DNA of 64,000 nt from Ampelomyces quisqualis (lineage: Eukaryota > Ascomycota > Dothideomycetes > Pleosporales > Phaeosphaeriaceae): NCBI GenBank assembly GCA_018398575.1, contig JAGTXZ010000018.1, positions 3,720,001 through 3,784,000 of the forward strand. The letters are read 5' to 3'. Positions 53,548 to 64,000 of the stretch are shown here, one piece after another. The notes under the pieces are model-generated. The model saw nothing but the letters and a program-made list of their open reading frames with translations. It was not told where the DNA came from and made no database searches. Both the position numbers and the translations under genes were made by a program. The first letter of the stretch is position 1, and every line of letters starts with the position of its first letter.

Positions 53548-54263
53548 ATGGAAACTCCCCGCAATCATCGTGCTGGAGCATTCGTTCCTCGTGGACACAT
53601 CGCCAGCCTGACTCCAGAAGGCCAGGTCAACAAGGTCCTTACTGATGTCAAGAACTTCAAGGACGGTGATGACCTTCACAACTGGTCCGCATCTTCTCGA
53701 AAGGAGCTGACTTCTGCCATCACTATTCCGTTTCAAGTCGGCACCGACACGTTCCCAAGCTCACTTTGATCGTGGCATCGCCGGTCGTCCGCGCCTACTT
53801 CACGGCGAAGCCGGATGCTACTACAGCAAAATTTGTGCATGCGGACATCTCCAAGAGGGCCATGAATCAGATCGCCATTTGGCTCAAAGTTGTCAATAAC
53901 GAAACCCAAATGCTCGAACTTGCAATGCCAGACATCATCAAGGAAGCGCTGGAGCTCCGGCTAACGGCTTACACTCTCAGCATGGAGCGCTACGTCAAGC
54001 ACTTCGCGGCGTACTACGCCATCAACGTTGATTAACATGATCCGAATGCCCAGGAAATCATCGATGTCGTTGACTGCACCCGAGGAGACGAAGATACGAT
54101 GCTGGGAGCTCTGGCCAACCGCTTGAGCTATCTGTGTCGTTACCACAAGGTCCCCGCTTCCGTGGAGATAGCTTATGCCAAGCTACTGGTGGACGAAAAG
54201 TTCGGTCGGCTCCTGGCAGCGGTCAAGGAGGACGAGGTCAAGGCCATGGTGGAGTATGAATGA
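53548..54263 (+). pseudogene. BTB-like gene with frameshift and premature stop
   Basis: The first frame starts METPRNHRAGAFVPRGH and reaches VGTDTFP before stopping at 53767-53769. The homologous continuation KLTLIVASPVVRAYF reads in another frame, so a base was lost or gained near 53755. That frame has a TAA at 54033-54035 (probably a former CAA), after which the coding pattern continues to TGA 54261-54263. The tail (ALANRLSYLCRYHKVPASVE) aligns with the C-terminus of the gene at 51866. Two independent lesions make it a pseudogene. A 110-bp-distant TATA box is still present. Confidence 0.65.
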
Positions 54264-55059
54264 AGAGATGAAGGTGGTGCTGTTAGGATTCGGTAAGAAG
54301 CCGGATGAGTTGTGTAGCATCAATGGAAATGGAGACACTCGCCTCAAGAGCACTCCTTGTATAAGGTTCAATCAGTCAATAATGGCATAATCGTTCTAAA
54401 CTGTTGGAAAAACCCCCTGCACTCACTACTCATCGTGCGTTGTCTTGGTCCTTCGGTCTTTGCCTCGATTAATTGAGGCTTCTCACCGTGTGTAGCAATG
54501 CCTTCAAGACAAGACCTTGATCGATTCCGATGTTGATATTCGAAGCGATCTCTTTCTATGCTTAGCTTTCGTAGAGCTTCCTGCCATCTTCCGCTCTCAC
54601 TCAGCATTGCCCAAGCCTGACTTGCATCCAGACGTCATTGATATATACAGGCGGAAGTGAAGGGGAGAAACATCGGTCAAGCTGCCAAGCTTACTTGACG
54701 GGCCTTTGAAGTGGGCCCAAATTAAATGCAAGGGCGTTGAAAATGTTGTTGAAGATTCGGAGCTGCATCTCACCGGCCGAACGCCTTTTCCGCCGGTGGC
54801 GCTCGGCTAAACTCCGCTTCCAGCCTCCTAACTAACCACCATGGGCAGCGCTTCCGTAGCACTAGAATCTTCCGCCCACGAGACCGAGCTTGGGTATGCT
54901 TGTTGACCCCAGCTTTACTCCGCTTTCCCCTCACCCTCTTGCCGCTAGCAAAGTTGTACAAAATGATGTAGCTCCATTGGGTCGCGAGGTGGCTGGTCTC
55001 AGCATATAACTATCAGAGTACATCAGACCCTCACGATGTCTTACAACATTACATTCACA
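54264..55059. other. intergenic, no supported gene
   Basis: Holds the promoter of the alpha-galactosidase. Short frames on both strands lack motifs. Confidence 0.45.
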
Positions 55060-57414
55060 ATGGCGATGCTGAGAGGAGTTTGTGTGCTAACGCTGTTGGC
55101 AACTCTAGTTGCTGGTCAAAATGGTAAGTCGCCTATCTCTAATTGAGACGGAATTGATTATCGCTGACACTTTTAGCAATCACCGCCACTGGGACCAAGT
55201 TTTCGCTCAATGCAGCGGGCATGTCGTACATGTTCCACGTGGATGCGGAATCTGGAGATCTGATATCAGATCACTTCGGAGGACCAGCTGCCGACTTCAC
55301 TCCACCAGCAGTGCCATGGTCCTCTGGCTGGAATGATGAGTTGGCCAATGTTCGCCGCGAGTTTCCAGACTTTGGGCGCAGCGACCCCCGCTTGCCGGCT
55401 ATACACATCGAACACGCCGCTGGCGATACCGTGTCTGCCTTCCGATATCAATCTCACAACATCACCCAGGGCAAGCAGCCCTTGCCAGGATTTCCGGCAA
55501 CCTACGGAGGAGCCGGCAATGTCACGACCCTTATCATCCAGCTACACGACAACGTATCGGATGTATCGGCAGCCCTCTCGTACTCTGTTTTTCCAGAGTA
55601 CAACGCGATAGCGCGAAGTTTCACAATCACAAATCATGGTGCAAGCTCCAGCTTCATGAATGGCACTAGCAACGGCTCAGGCACCATCGTCATTGAACGA
55701 GCAGCCAGTTTTAGCGCCGACTTCCCAAATATGGAGCTCGAGATGATTGAGCCTTATGGAGACTGGTCTCACGAGTTCAACACTGTGAGGCGGAAGGTCG
55801 ACTACGGAAGAACCTCGTGAGAACCGTCAATGGTAACATCTTATGTCGTGTGCTGATCCCCACAGATTTGGCAGCCAGGCAGGCTATGCTTCTCATGTAC
55901 ATAACCCTTTCTTCGCGCTTGTGTCTCCTACCACTACTGAAGGCTCTGGCGACGCATGGGGGTTCAGCTTGGTATGGACAGGAAGTTTCGAGGCCACCAC
56001 TGAAAAATTCTCGAATGGATTCACCCGTGTTCTGATGGGCATGAATTCCCTTCATTCCAGCATACGAGTGCAGCCAGGAGAGACTTTCCAGTCGCCGGAA
56101 GCGGTCGCCATCTATTCCTCTGAGGGTATCGGTGGACTATCACGCTCCTTCCACGATCTTTACCGTGATCATCTTTCGCGACACAAGACCACCAAGGAAA
56201 CTCGTCCTATCTTGCTCAACTCCTGGGAAGGACTTGCTTTTAACATCAACGAGACTTCTCTTGTCAATCTTGCCGGCGAGGCGGAAGAAATTGGCATTGA
56301 ACTGTTTGTGATGGATGATGGCTGGTTCGGCGTTGACTATCCTCGCAACAACGACTCGCTAGGTCTGGGAGACTGGACTCCCAATCCTGCTCACTTCCCG
56401 GATGGACTTGGACCTTATGTGGAGGAAGTGACCAACCTTAACGTGCTGAACTCGACATCGAAAATGCAGTTTGGTATCTGGGTCGAGCCGGAAATGGTGA
56501 ACCCCAACTCTACGCTATACAATGAGCATCCAGATTGGGTTCTCCACGCCGGCAAGCATCAACGAACCCTGACTCGGAACCAGCTCGTGTTGAACGTGGG
56601 TCTACCTGAAGTACAAGAGTTCATCATCAACTTTGTGTCGCGCATACTCGACTCCGCGAACATCCAGTACGTGAAATGGGACAACAACCGTGCCATGCAC
56701 GAGATGATGCACCCTTCCGACGATTACAAGTACATCCTCGGGCTCTACCACGTTATCGATACCCTGACCACGCGCTACCCCAACGTGCTCTGGGAGGGTT
56801 GCGCATCAGGTGGCGGTCGCTTCGACCCTGGTCTGCTCTATTATTGGTCTCAACACTGGACCTCCGACAACACAGACGCTTCCGATCGCCTCACGATTCA
56901 GATGGGAACTTCGCTCGTATACCCTCCTTCATCCATGGGCTGCCATATATCTGCCGTACCTAACGGGTCGACCGGTCGCAACATTAGCATTGTGTACCGC
57001 GCGCACGTCGCAATGACCTGCGGTTCCTTTGGTCTTGAACTGAACCCCGAGGAGCTCTCTACCACCGAGGCAGCCGCCATCCCATCCATCATGGCCGAAG
57101 CCAGGCGCGTGAACCCGATCGTGATTGGAGGCGACTTCTACCGTCTTGCGCACCCAGCCAGCAGTAATTGGCCTGCTGTGCAGTTCGTCAGCGCGAACGG
57201 AAGTCAGGCGGTGGTGTTTGCATTCCAGCAATTTATGCAGGTCAAGCCCGTGCCGCCGCCGCTGAAGTTGGCAGGCTTGGATCCGAGTGCAAGGTATAGT
57301 AATGATTTGGACAATGCGACGTACAGTGGTTCGACTTATATGAATGGCGGACTGAATATTTTATTTCCGAGGAGGGACTATCAGAGCAAGATGATTTGGT
57401 TGACGAAGATGTAG
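55060..57414 (+). CDS. aglC: secreted alpha-galactosidase, GH36 (AglC type)
   Basis: Three exons (55060..55123, 55177..55816, 55866..57414) give 750 residues. An in-frame ATG at 55036 would add eight. The signal peptide is MAMLRGVCVLTLLATLVAGQ. The N-terminal beta-supersandwich domain is followed by the GH36 TIM barrel with ELFVMDDGWFG. YVKWDNNR contains the nucleophile Asp (about residue 486) and HWTSDNTDA the acid/base Asp (about 548). WEGCASGGGRFDPG is a further signature. The enzyme removes terminal alpha-1,6-galactose from raffinose-family sugars and galactomannan outside the cell. The many N-x-S/T sites fit secretion. The length fits fungal AglC, and all key residues are present. Confidence 0.92.
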
Positions 57415-58258
57415 GGTGGAAGTGCTCGACATGTACGGACGTTGGATGAGTTCTAATAGCATGGATGACCTGCAAGTCCGTCTCTTTCACCACGCAATAT
57501 GTGCCATCTCCTTCACAACACGCACAAGCTTTACATACATACCCAACACAATCACTTGGAGCACGTTTCCAAGCAACCGTAGTAGCGAATCGAGACCGAC
57601 TTATCCGGCTCATGGTGTGCCTCTGAGGTAAACAGCACGTACGCTCCCTGCTAAATTTCAATTGGACAGACAGCACAAGATTACAAAAGTGCTCCGAGCG
57701 ACATTTTGTATTCGCCATGTGCAAACGCTCACGTCAGCTACGACGGCCATTTTGCAACGTGCGGAAAACAGGGCGACATATCACCATCTCAAGACGAGAG
57801 GAAAACCCATGGACGAGATCTACGGGACTTTTGGAGTCCAGGGGAGGATGTGAAGACGCTTTTTGAACCCTCGACAGCTGATTGTTGAGAAGTAAAGGCG
57901 AGTGGGCAGAATAAAAGCATGAAATGGGCTTTTTGTTTTGGTTTCCTGGTATTGGTAGAAATGACATAGTTTGGCGACAAAGGGGTTTCATGAAGGAGGA
58001 AAGAGAGACACATGAACAAATAGGCTCCCACCTTCGGAAACTGCAGAAGACATTCGCAATGTGATGAGGACGGAAGAGTGGAAAGGCTTGGCGTGAATGT
58101 GGGAGGAAAGTGATCTCGTGACGATATCCAGGCTACTACGAAGAGAATATGGCGGAGGGATGAGAAGAACGCGTGTGTTGGTGTTTCTCAGCTGTAGTCT
58201 CTTATCTTCCTCATAACGTGTCGTCGCGTTCATCAAGCCTCTTGCAGCTCCCGTCTTC
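57415..58258. other. convergent intergenic region
   Basis: Holds the 3' ends of the alpha-galactosidase (plus) and the SCS3/FIT-type gene (minus). No gene or repeat is supported. Confidence 0.45.
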
Positions 58259-59242
58259 TCAGACACCAGGCATGCCCAACAACGCCCTGACCTGCGGCAC
58301 GCCCCTCGGCATGAAGTATATCAGCCACAAGCCCGTGAATGCAACCGCCAGCCCAGTGAACTTCTCGAACCATGTGTGAAAGTACGCAGCCGTCATGAGC
58401 AGCATCCACCACATCAGCCCCGCAACACCAAGCGCGAACTTGACACCTTGAGCCGTCGCATCGCCCTCGACCTTGACACGCTCCTTCTCGACCGCCACAC
58501 TCGCCGTCTTGCCATCCGTGAGAGTAATCAGCCTTCCATCTCTCAGCCCCTCCACTCTCGTCAGCGCAGGCAAGAACTCCAACCACAGCAGCGATGACCC
58601 CAGAATCAACAAAAACACATGTCCTGAGATATCATGTCCACCCTTCCACGTCCCGCCGACAGCTTTACACGTCGCAGCCGTAATAAACTCTCTCGTATCG
58701 CTCATGTCCTGCCTCGCATCCGGGTCCCTCAGCCGCTCACACTGACCGCCCGTAAAGCGAAACATTGTGTCAATCAGCGGCGGGCCGAAGAACCACTGCG
58801 TCACAAACACCCACCACGTCGTGACCGCAACGTAGCGCGTCATGGCATTGACTCGGCGCTTGGTGACGCCGCGCCCGAAGCCAGGGTGGAACACCAGAAA
58901 CACGGCGAATGCGAGCGTCGTCCAGAACCACCCGACCTTGACGAAGTAGACGTTGAAAACGTTCTTTTTCTGCGCAAAGTAGCTCGGCGCGAACTCGGGC
59001 GGGTGCGATTGCGATACGGCCGAGTAAGGGGCGCTGCGCGACGAGGGGGATAAAGTGCTGAAGATGCTGCCGAGGAGCAGCGTGAGGGGGTAGATGGAGA
59101 TGAGCTGCGCTTCGAGGCGGGTCGGCAGGAAGGGCGAGCGGCGGGTTGAGGAGAGGGGTGGACGGATGGAGCTGGCGGGCATGCTGCTTGTAAGGGGCAC
59201 GGATCCGTTGATTGCGGGTTCAGGTTTGCGGCGTGCTGACAT
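58259..59242 (-). CDS. SCS3: SCS3/FIT2-type acyl-CoA diphosphatase of the ER
   Basis: A single-exon gene of 327 residues starting at MSARRKPEPAINGSV. It has about six hydrophobic segments. The catalytic histidines of the FIT family are present: His208 in GGHDISGHVFLL and His289 in YFHTWFEKFTG. CERLRDPDARQ and the CKAVGGTWKGGHD lead-in are also typical. Yeast Scs3 and human FIT2 act in the ER membrane to cleave acyl-CoA and are needed for normal lipid-droplet budding and phospholipid balance. The frame is open further upstream to 59389, but the internal start fits the family length. The gene is intact. Confidence 0.88.
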   Translation of the reverse strand: MSARRKPEPAINGSVPLTSSMPASSIRPPLSSTRRSPFLPTRLEAQLISIYPLTLLLGSIFSTLSPSSRSAPYSAVSQSHPPEFAPSYFAQKKNVFNVYFVKVGWFWTTLAFAVFLVFHPGFGRGVTKRRVNAMTRYVAVTTWWVFVTQWFFGPPLIDTMFRFTGGQCERLRDPDARQDMSDTREFITAATCKAVGGTWKGGHDISGHVFLLILGSSLLWLEFLPALTRVEGLRDGRLITLTDGKTASVAVEKERVKVEGDATAQGVKFALGVAGLMWWMLLMTAAYFHTWFEKFTGLAVAFTGLWLIYFMPRGVPQVRALLGMPGV

Positions 59243-60206
59243 TACGGGATATTTGAAAGGCAATGAGGAATAGACTGGAGGAGCAAGCAAAGTGGCGGCT
59301 TTGTTGTCGAGAACAAAACGCCGCTGCGCGCGGTGTAAGGAACACTTTCTCATCAACAATGACGTTGTCACGAAATTGTTGAGCCACATGTGGCTGATGA
59401 CGCTAGCCGTGTTGAGCGCTCTCCTCCTGGCATCGTCTCCTCTCTTCTTCTATCACCCACGGCAAGCTGAGAAGAGATATACTTGCATGGGACGAAATTT
59501 CCGTCGAGTCGTATACTAGTATACATGACGAATGTGGTGAGGGAGGAACATGCCAACTAAACGGGAGCAGCAGCATCATTGATTCCAATTTGCATTAGTT
59601 GTTGTAGTCTATCATCGCCACGCTCCGAGTCCAGCTGACTGGCGAATGTTCTGTCGCAATGCTGGGTATAAGGCCTCGACACGAAAAACCAATTTGTCTA
59701 CCCAAACACCAATGGTACGCCGGTCGTTGGCGTCATGAAGGAAAAACTCTCATACTTGGATAGCTGGTCGTTCACGCGTTGTCGCATATGCTTTGGGCTA
59801 CATACATCTCAAACCCAACTCGCCAAAAAAACCCTGAGGAGCGATGAGAAGACGTACGAATTGAATAAGATCCAAATTTGACGTCAGTAATGGTAGCTGT
59901 TTGTGCGTACTTGATGTCGGATCCAGGCGGTGCCTGTCATGTGCGGGTATCACTCGGTTGTGCAAAGAGCCATGGCCTGCTGCAATGCACAAGAAAATCG
60001 TGGCTTGGCTTTCTCTTGGAAAGACCGTATCCGGTATCTGGCCCAGGCCACGTCATCTGATGGGAAAAGCCGGTTGCCAGCATTTGATGGACACGATCCT
60101 CGCCACGAGGCACCAGCCACACTAGGACATGTGCCACGTCATGGCTGTGCTCGGTGAAACATCGGCTGTGGCAGGTGCCCTCACAGCAGCCACGGTGCCG
60201 TGCGCC
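59243..60206. other. intergenic, no supported gene
   Basis: This lies between the start of the SCS3/FIT-type gene and the stop of the large regulator. Short frames only. Confidence 0.45.
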
Positions 60207-63200
60207 TCAGTGCCAGCCACCTAACCCCTGTCCTGGCGTCGCATATTGCGACCGCCCAGTATACTGGGCTTGGCTGTTGTTCATGCTCATGTTGGGATCC
60301 AGAAATGAGTTGACCCACTCATCTTGGTTCATGAAATCGTCAAACTGCAGATTGTTGCTCGGCAGATGCACATTGGAGCTCCCATTGTGCGGCTGGTATC
60401 CTCGCTGCGCCTGTTCTTCTTGCATGAGGTACATTGGCATCTGTCCGAAAAGCTGTACGTCGTGATCAGAGCGCCTAGCTCCGAACCCAGGAGGAGCGTA
60501 GGCTGCAGGGTGCGACTTGATGTCCACACCGGACATCTGAGGATGCATGCCAACCGCTGGCGAAGCTGTTTTGCGATCAAACATCTGAGGGTTCCTGCTT
60601 TCGAATGCAGTCATTGGTTGGTTGGGATAAGCCAGTGGATCAGCGGAAGGAAACATGATTGTCGAAATATCCGGCACGCTGAGTCCGGACGGATCGGCAA
60701 GGTTCGTACCCAACGGTGTCGTCGGGAACGATGGTCTCTGCTGTGGGGGTTGGGTCGGTCCAACGCCGTATCCTGGGAGACTTGCAGTAGAGGAAGTAGG
60801 AGTAAGGCCAGGAACTGCATCGAAGAAACTAGAATCAGACGGGGTTGGTGAATTGTAAGCAGGATCCAGGCCAAGACTTGCCAAATGAGACTGAGAAATG
60901 GGTAGTAAGTGGGAGAGTGTGGTACGATTGGCATCAGGCATGCTTTCTGGAAACGTGCTCGCTCGTCGTGGTGACATCACATCGTCCTTGAGTAGGTCCG
61001 GTTGATGGGCGGAAGATTGCGGTGAGCTGTCGTGGCGACGTTTCTTCGATTCAATGATCTCGCCACCATGTTTGATCGATTCCGGAAGCCTTTCGAACAT
61101 ACTCTGCAAGCACTGTAAGCTAGATAAAAATTAGAGCATCAATGATGACCTACCTTGAGTGCAGTGCTGCACCTGTCAGCCGCCATGCTCCGCGTTGAGA
61201 AAAATGTCAACACTTCCTTGCCCTCTACCGCGTCCCGGAGAAGTTCGAAGCTCGTGGGACTTGTAGGGTTCTCGAGTATAAAGTACAAAATAGAGACAAT
61301 GGCAAAGAATGTAGTGTACATGGAGAACCAATATGCTCCAGCCAATACACTCTTCTTGCGCATTTCCGTGGAAATGTGAATGATGTTGCGCGAGACACTG
61401 ATACATGCAGACGCACAAGCAAAAGCCCGCTGGTCGACTTTCTTTTCGTTGTTCGCTTGCGAAATGTAGTGAAGAAACGGGCGGTAGAGTAACAGCTGCG
61501 CGTGCCCGAATGCCATACGAAGCATTTGCTGAACCCTACAATACGTAAGCATCGGTCAATGTCTCAAACAGAACAGTCTAACCTACCGAACGATTAAAGG
61601 AGACGTATCTCCACCCGGTCTTAGCGCCACTGGAAGTTCATCGAGCCATTGCGCTAGATCCTGCTCAAGCTCCCGAATCTTCGAGTAGCTGACGGTGTAT
61701 GTCAGGGACTTATTGTCGCCTGATTGCGTACCCTTGATCGGGTATACGTGCTTGCAAATTTTGCTTAGTACCTGTACGATCCGTGTGTGGGCGTTGAAGG
61801 CAATCATGACTGATATGCTTCCTCCTGGCATGGGCAGAATGCCGTTCTCAGTGATGTAGTCGTCATCCACCTCGGCTGGCCAGTCTTGGTCAATGTCCTC
61901 GTCTTCCAAAAATCTGGGAAGTCCCAGCATTGCGCCTACATATGAATCCATTCGCCGTATCACCCAGAATATGCGTTTGCGCGTCTCAGATTCGATGGGA
62001 TTGAAGTTCGTGTCGAAGGAACGGTGCAACCCCATCCGTAATGCTGATCGCAGTGCGACTCCAATGTATGCGTAGCAGGTGCTTAGTTTCGCAGACGACT
62101 GCAGAAATTGAATCATGAAGATGATGGTCTGAAGCGAGGTCAGGTCTCGGCAATCAGTAACATCGATAAGTTGCCGTGCAGCTCGGAAGTATTTGTACCT
62201 GAGAAGAGATTAAAACTTTATGCTTTCCATGCTCAAGAATACGTACCCTTCATCGATCAGTGTCTCGTAGCTAGCCTTGTCCAGCTTGCTGTCGTGTTTG
62301 GAGAAAAGTTTACCAAGTGCAAGAACAGCGAAAAGTAGTGGAAGAAAGCTTATTTCAGAGTTGCCATATTGATCAGGGGACAATTCGAACATGCGATCAA
62401 ACTGCCTGTAAAAGGTGGGCAAATGCACGACTCGGAGCATGGCACTGGCCTCAACAATAGCAGCGTCACACAGGTTTTGCGCTTCGGCCTTGCTTGGCAA
62501 GTCGGCTCCAGTGGGTGGAGCACTAGATGAATCGGAAAATGATAGAGTCGATGTCGGCGAAGGCGGACCTTGGGACATGGAGCGATGTTTCAAAGACGGT
62601 GAAAAATCGGCTGGTATTTGGAACATCTCGCCAAACTGTCTGAGGCCGCTCATGAAGCTTACCCCTGACGAATGACCGTGATAGTCCCATTTTCCCTCCT
62701 CATCCAGGTCCAAGTGACCCGTGGCTTTGACCATTGCCTCGAGGTGAGAGTCGTTCACATCATTGATAGGCGGCTCGCCGTGGCCCTGTATGAGCCGTGG
62801 GTCGGTCGGCACGGTCTGTGGCCGTGGAGCAGAAACAGGTAGTTGCGGCAGCAGACCACTTTGTAGGTGGGCGTCAATGCTAGGGTCGTTGAGGTCAACT
62901 GTTGGAAAGACAACATGAAGCAGGGCCTTTGCACGCTTCAGTTGGCTTTCGAGAGCCTCGATGTACTGAGGCGTAGCATTGCGTCTACGGTTTGACGGTT
63001 GGTCGTACGTACTGTTTGCAGTCAGTATTTTGGCGCACGATGCGTGCAGTGTGGCGGTAATCACCATTCTACACGGCTAGTCAGCAAGCTGCACAGATCC
63101 AGGGCGAAGCACGGGAGTCGCATACATACCATAGCTATAGACTGTACAGTGGGTGCAGGGCTGCTTGCCATCACACTTGATTTTCTTCCTTCTACATTCA

Positions 63201-63481
63201 TCGCAGGCGCGGGTTACACGCCGCCTCTTTTGGAGTGGCTGTGGCTTTGGCGCTTGGCCGTCGTTGAAATCCTGGGTCGGGGAATCGTTGTCGCCGGACT
63301 CAGGGCTATCCTCGTGTAGAGAGGGATCATACTGACCAGTCTGGCCGGAGCCTGTTGGTAGGCCTTCAGCTGTGGTGAGGGCTGGAGAAACCATGGCGAC
63401 AGCTGGGGAACATTGCTGTGGCTGGGGGATGCTGCGCCTAAGAGCAAATAGGCGGGATAGGTCGCGACCAGGGTCATTCAT
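60207..63481 (-). CDS. large Zn2Cys6 transcription factor with a 4-nt microexon
   Basis: Seven exons (63481..63130, 63068..63065, 63011..62247, 62198..61587, 61535..61154, 61112..60207, counting the 4-nt exon; six coding blocks plus five introns of 41-61 bp) give 1006 residues. The zinc cluster uses Cys93, 96, 103, 109, 112 and 119 (RRVTRACDECRRKKIKCDGK onwards). Cys119 is formed only if the microexon AATG is included. A coiled-coil (about 133-152), a Fungal_trans domain (roughly 310-640) and a long Pro/Ser/Gln-rich activation tail follow. The DNA-binding region and SNRRRNATPQYIEALESQLK segment recall CLR-1/ClrA-type regulators of cellulose and sugar utilisation, but orthology is not proven. 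It lies near an alpha-galactosidase gene, though co-regulation is only a guess. Confidence 0.8.
63065..63068 (-). other. 4-nt microexon (AATG)
   Basis: The upstream exon ends in G (codon position 1) at 63130 and the downstream exon starts with T at 63011. Only AATG, bounded by TAG| on one side and |GTGATT on the other, gives GAA-TGT, which is Glu118-Cys119 of the zinc cluster. The flanking introns (63069-63129 and 63012-63064) each have a GCTGAC or ACTGAC branch site near the acceptor. Confidence 0.75.
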
Positions 63482-64000
63482 CGGCGGAGCAGTGGATCAA
63501 GGATTGGGACTCTGATAGAGGTCCTAGCGCTATTGCATGGCATCGTCCCGCCCTTGGGCACCGGAACTGAGTAGCGTGATATCCGCCGAGGCGTCGCTTG
63601 CTCGCTACAAACCCAGGCAAATTGTGCAAAGACCTTGGACGATGTGTGTATTGATCGCAAGACCTTGAGCACGAGATCATGCTGGCACAGTCCGCCGTGA
63701 AGCTGCCACAGTCCAGCATCATCATCCTCTCTTCACCGTTTTGATTAAGAGTGCCCAATTCGTCTAGTACAAGACAGCGGGAGCTGCACCACCACAGCCG
63801 CCAAGTCAAGGAGCACAGCCATTCGCCCATCTCCCACCTGTGGCGTCATGGCAGCTTCGGCGACGCAGTTGTCAGGAAGCAATCCACAGGACGAAACCAG
63901 TTGAGGGGTCTCATTCGGGCGCCACTCACGCCACTCCAAGACCAGTGAGAAGAGCCTTGGGTTCTTGGGGCTTACCGGCGCAAAGCGGAGCATTATTATT
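63482..64000. other. promoter side of the regulator gene
   Basis: No further gene is supported to the right edge. Frames up to 118 codons on the minus strand have no motif. Repeated purine/pyrimidine runs are absent. Confidence 0.4.

Noticed and set aside
63012..63129. Single 118-bp intron instead of two introns and a microexon
   Set aside because: Direct joining of 63130 to 63011 breaks the frame (phase 1 to phase 2), and a shifted donor that keeps the frame loses the sixth zinc-binding cysteine.

Overview
This window reads as nuclear DNA of a filamentous ascomycete. Genes are split by short introns of 41-94 bp with GT..AG ends and often a CTGAC-type branch site. There are two Zn2Cys6 regulators, a DUF3433 membrane protein, F-box-like and BTB-like lineage genes, a GH36 galactosidase and an isocyanide synthase. 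Internal stop codons that look like CpA-to-TpA changes point to a genome with past repeat-induced point mutation (RIP). The mix suggests Dothideomycetes, perhaps Pleosporales, but this is inference and no species can be named from the sequence alone.

Layout. 0-10 kb: the 3' end of a serine carboxypeptidase, a PLP-dependent serine/threonine dehydratase, an F-box-like gene, a Zn2Cys6 regulator, a 65-bp tandem duplication and a glycosyltransferase. 10-12.5 kb: gene-poor, with a broken Tc1/mariner transposase. 12.5-16.5 kb: a six-exon DUF3433 membrane protein. 17-20 kb: two related BTB-like genes, one with a decayed 3' tail and one with a frame break. 21-31 kb: a compact housekeeping block with a DUF4149/TMEM205-like protein, a decayed methyltransferase, EFM4, the AP-3 mu subunit, a DUF4536-type small protein, a HAPSTR1-like protein, an F-box-like protein and an Atg22-type permease.

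32-38.5 kb: a DHA1-type MFS transporter and a DIT1/PvcA-type isocyanide synthase, divergently transcribed. Their shared 2.5-kb intergenic region holds a hAT-type miniature element with an intact 8-bp target duplication and a second terminal-inverted-repeat element. This pair is the best candidate for a little-described specialised-metabolite locus. 38.5-46.5 kb is a relic zone with an ankyrin pseudogene broken only by stops, a decayed F-box/LRR-like gene, a transposase N-terminus and clustered TACTCCGTA motifs.

46.5-64 kb: a seven-helix membrane protein, a secreted BBE-type FAD oxidoreductase, a BTB-like protein and a broken BTB-like relative, a secreted GH36 alpha-galactosidase, an SCS3/FIT2-type lipid-droplet protein, and a large Zn2Cys6 regulator whose sixth zinc-binding cysteine appears to be supplied by a 4-nt microexon. 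Gene models were assembled by hand from frame continuity, splice sites and protein-family expectation. Every multi-exon model listed has a total length divisible by three.
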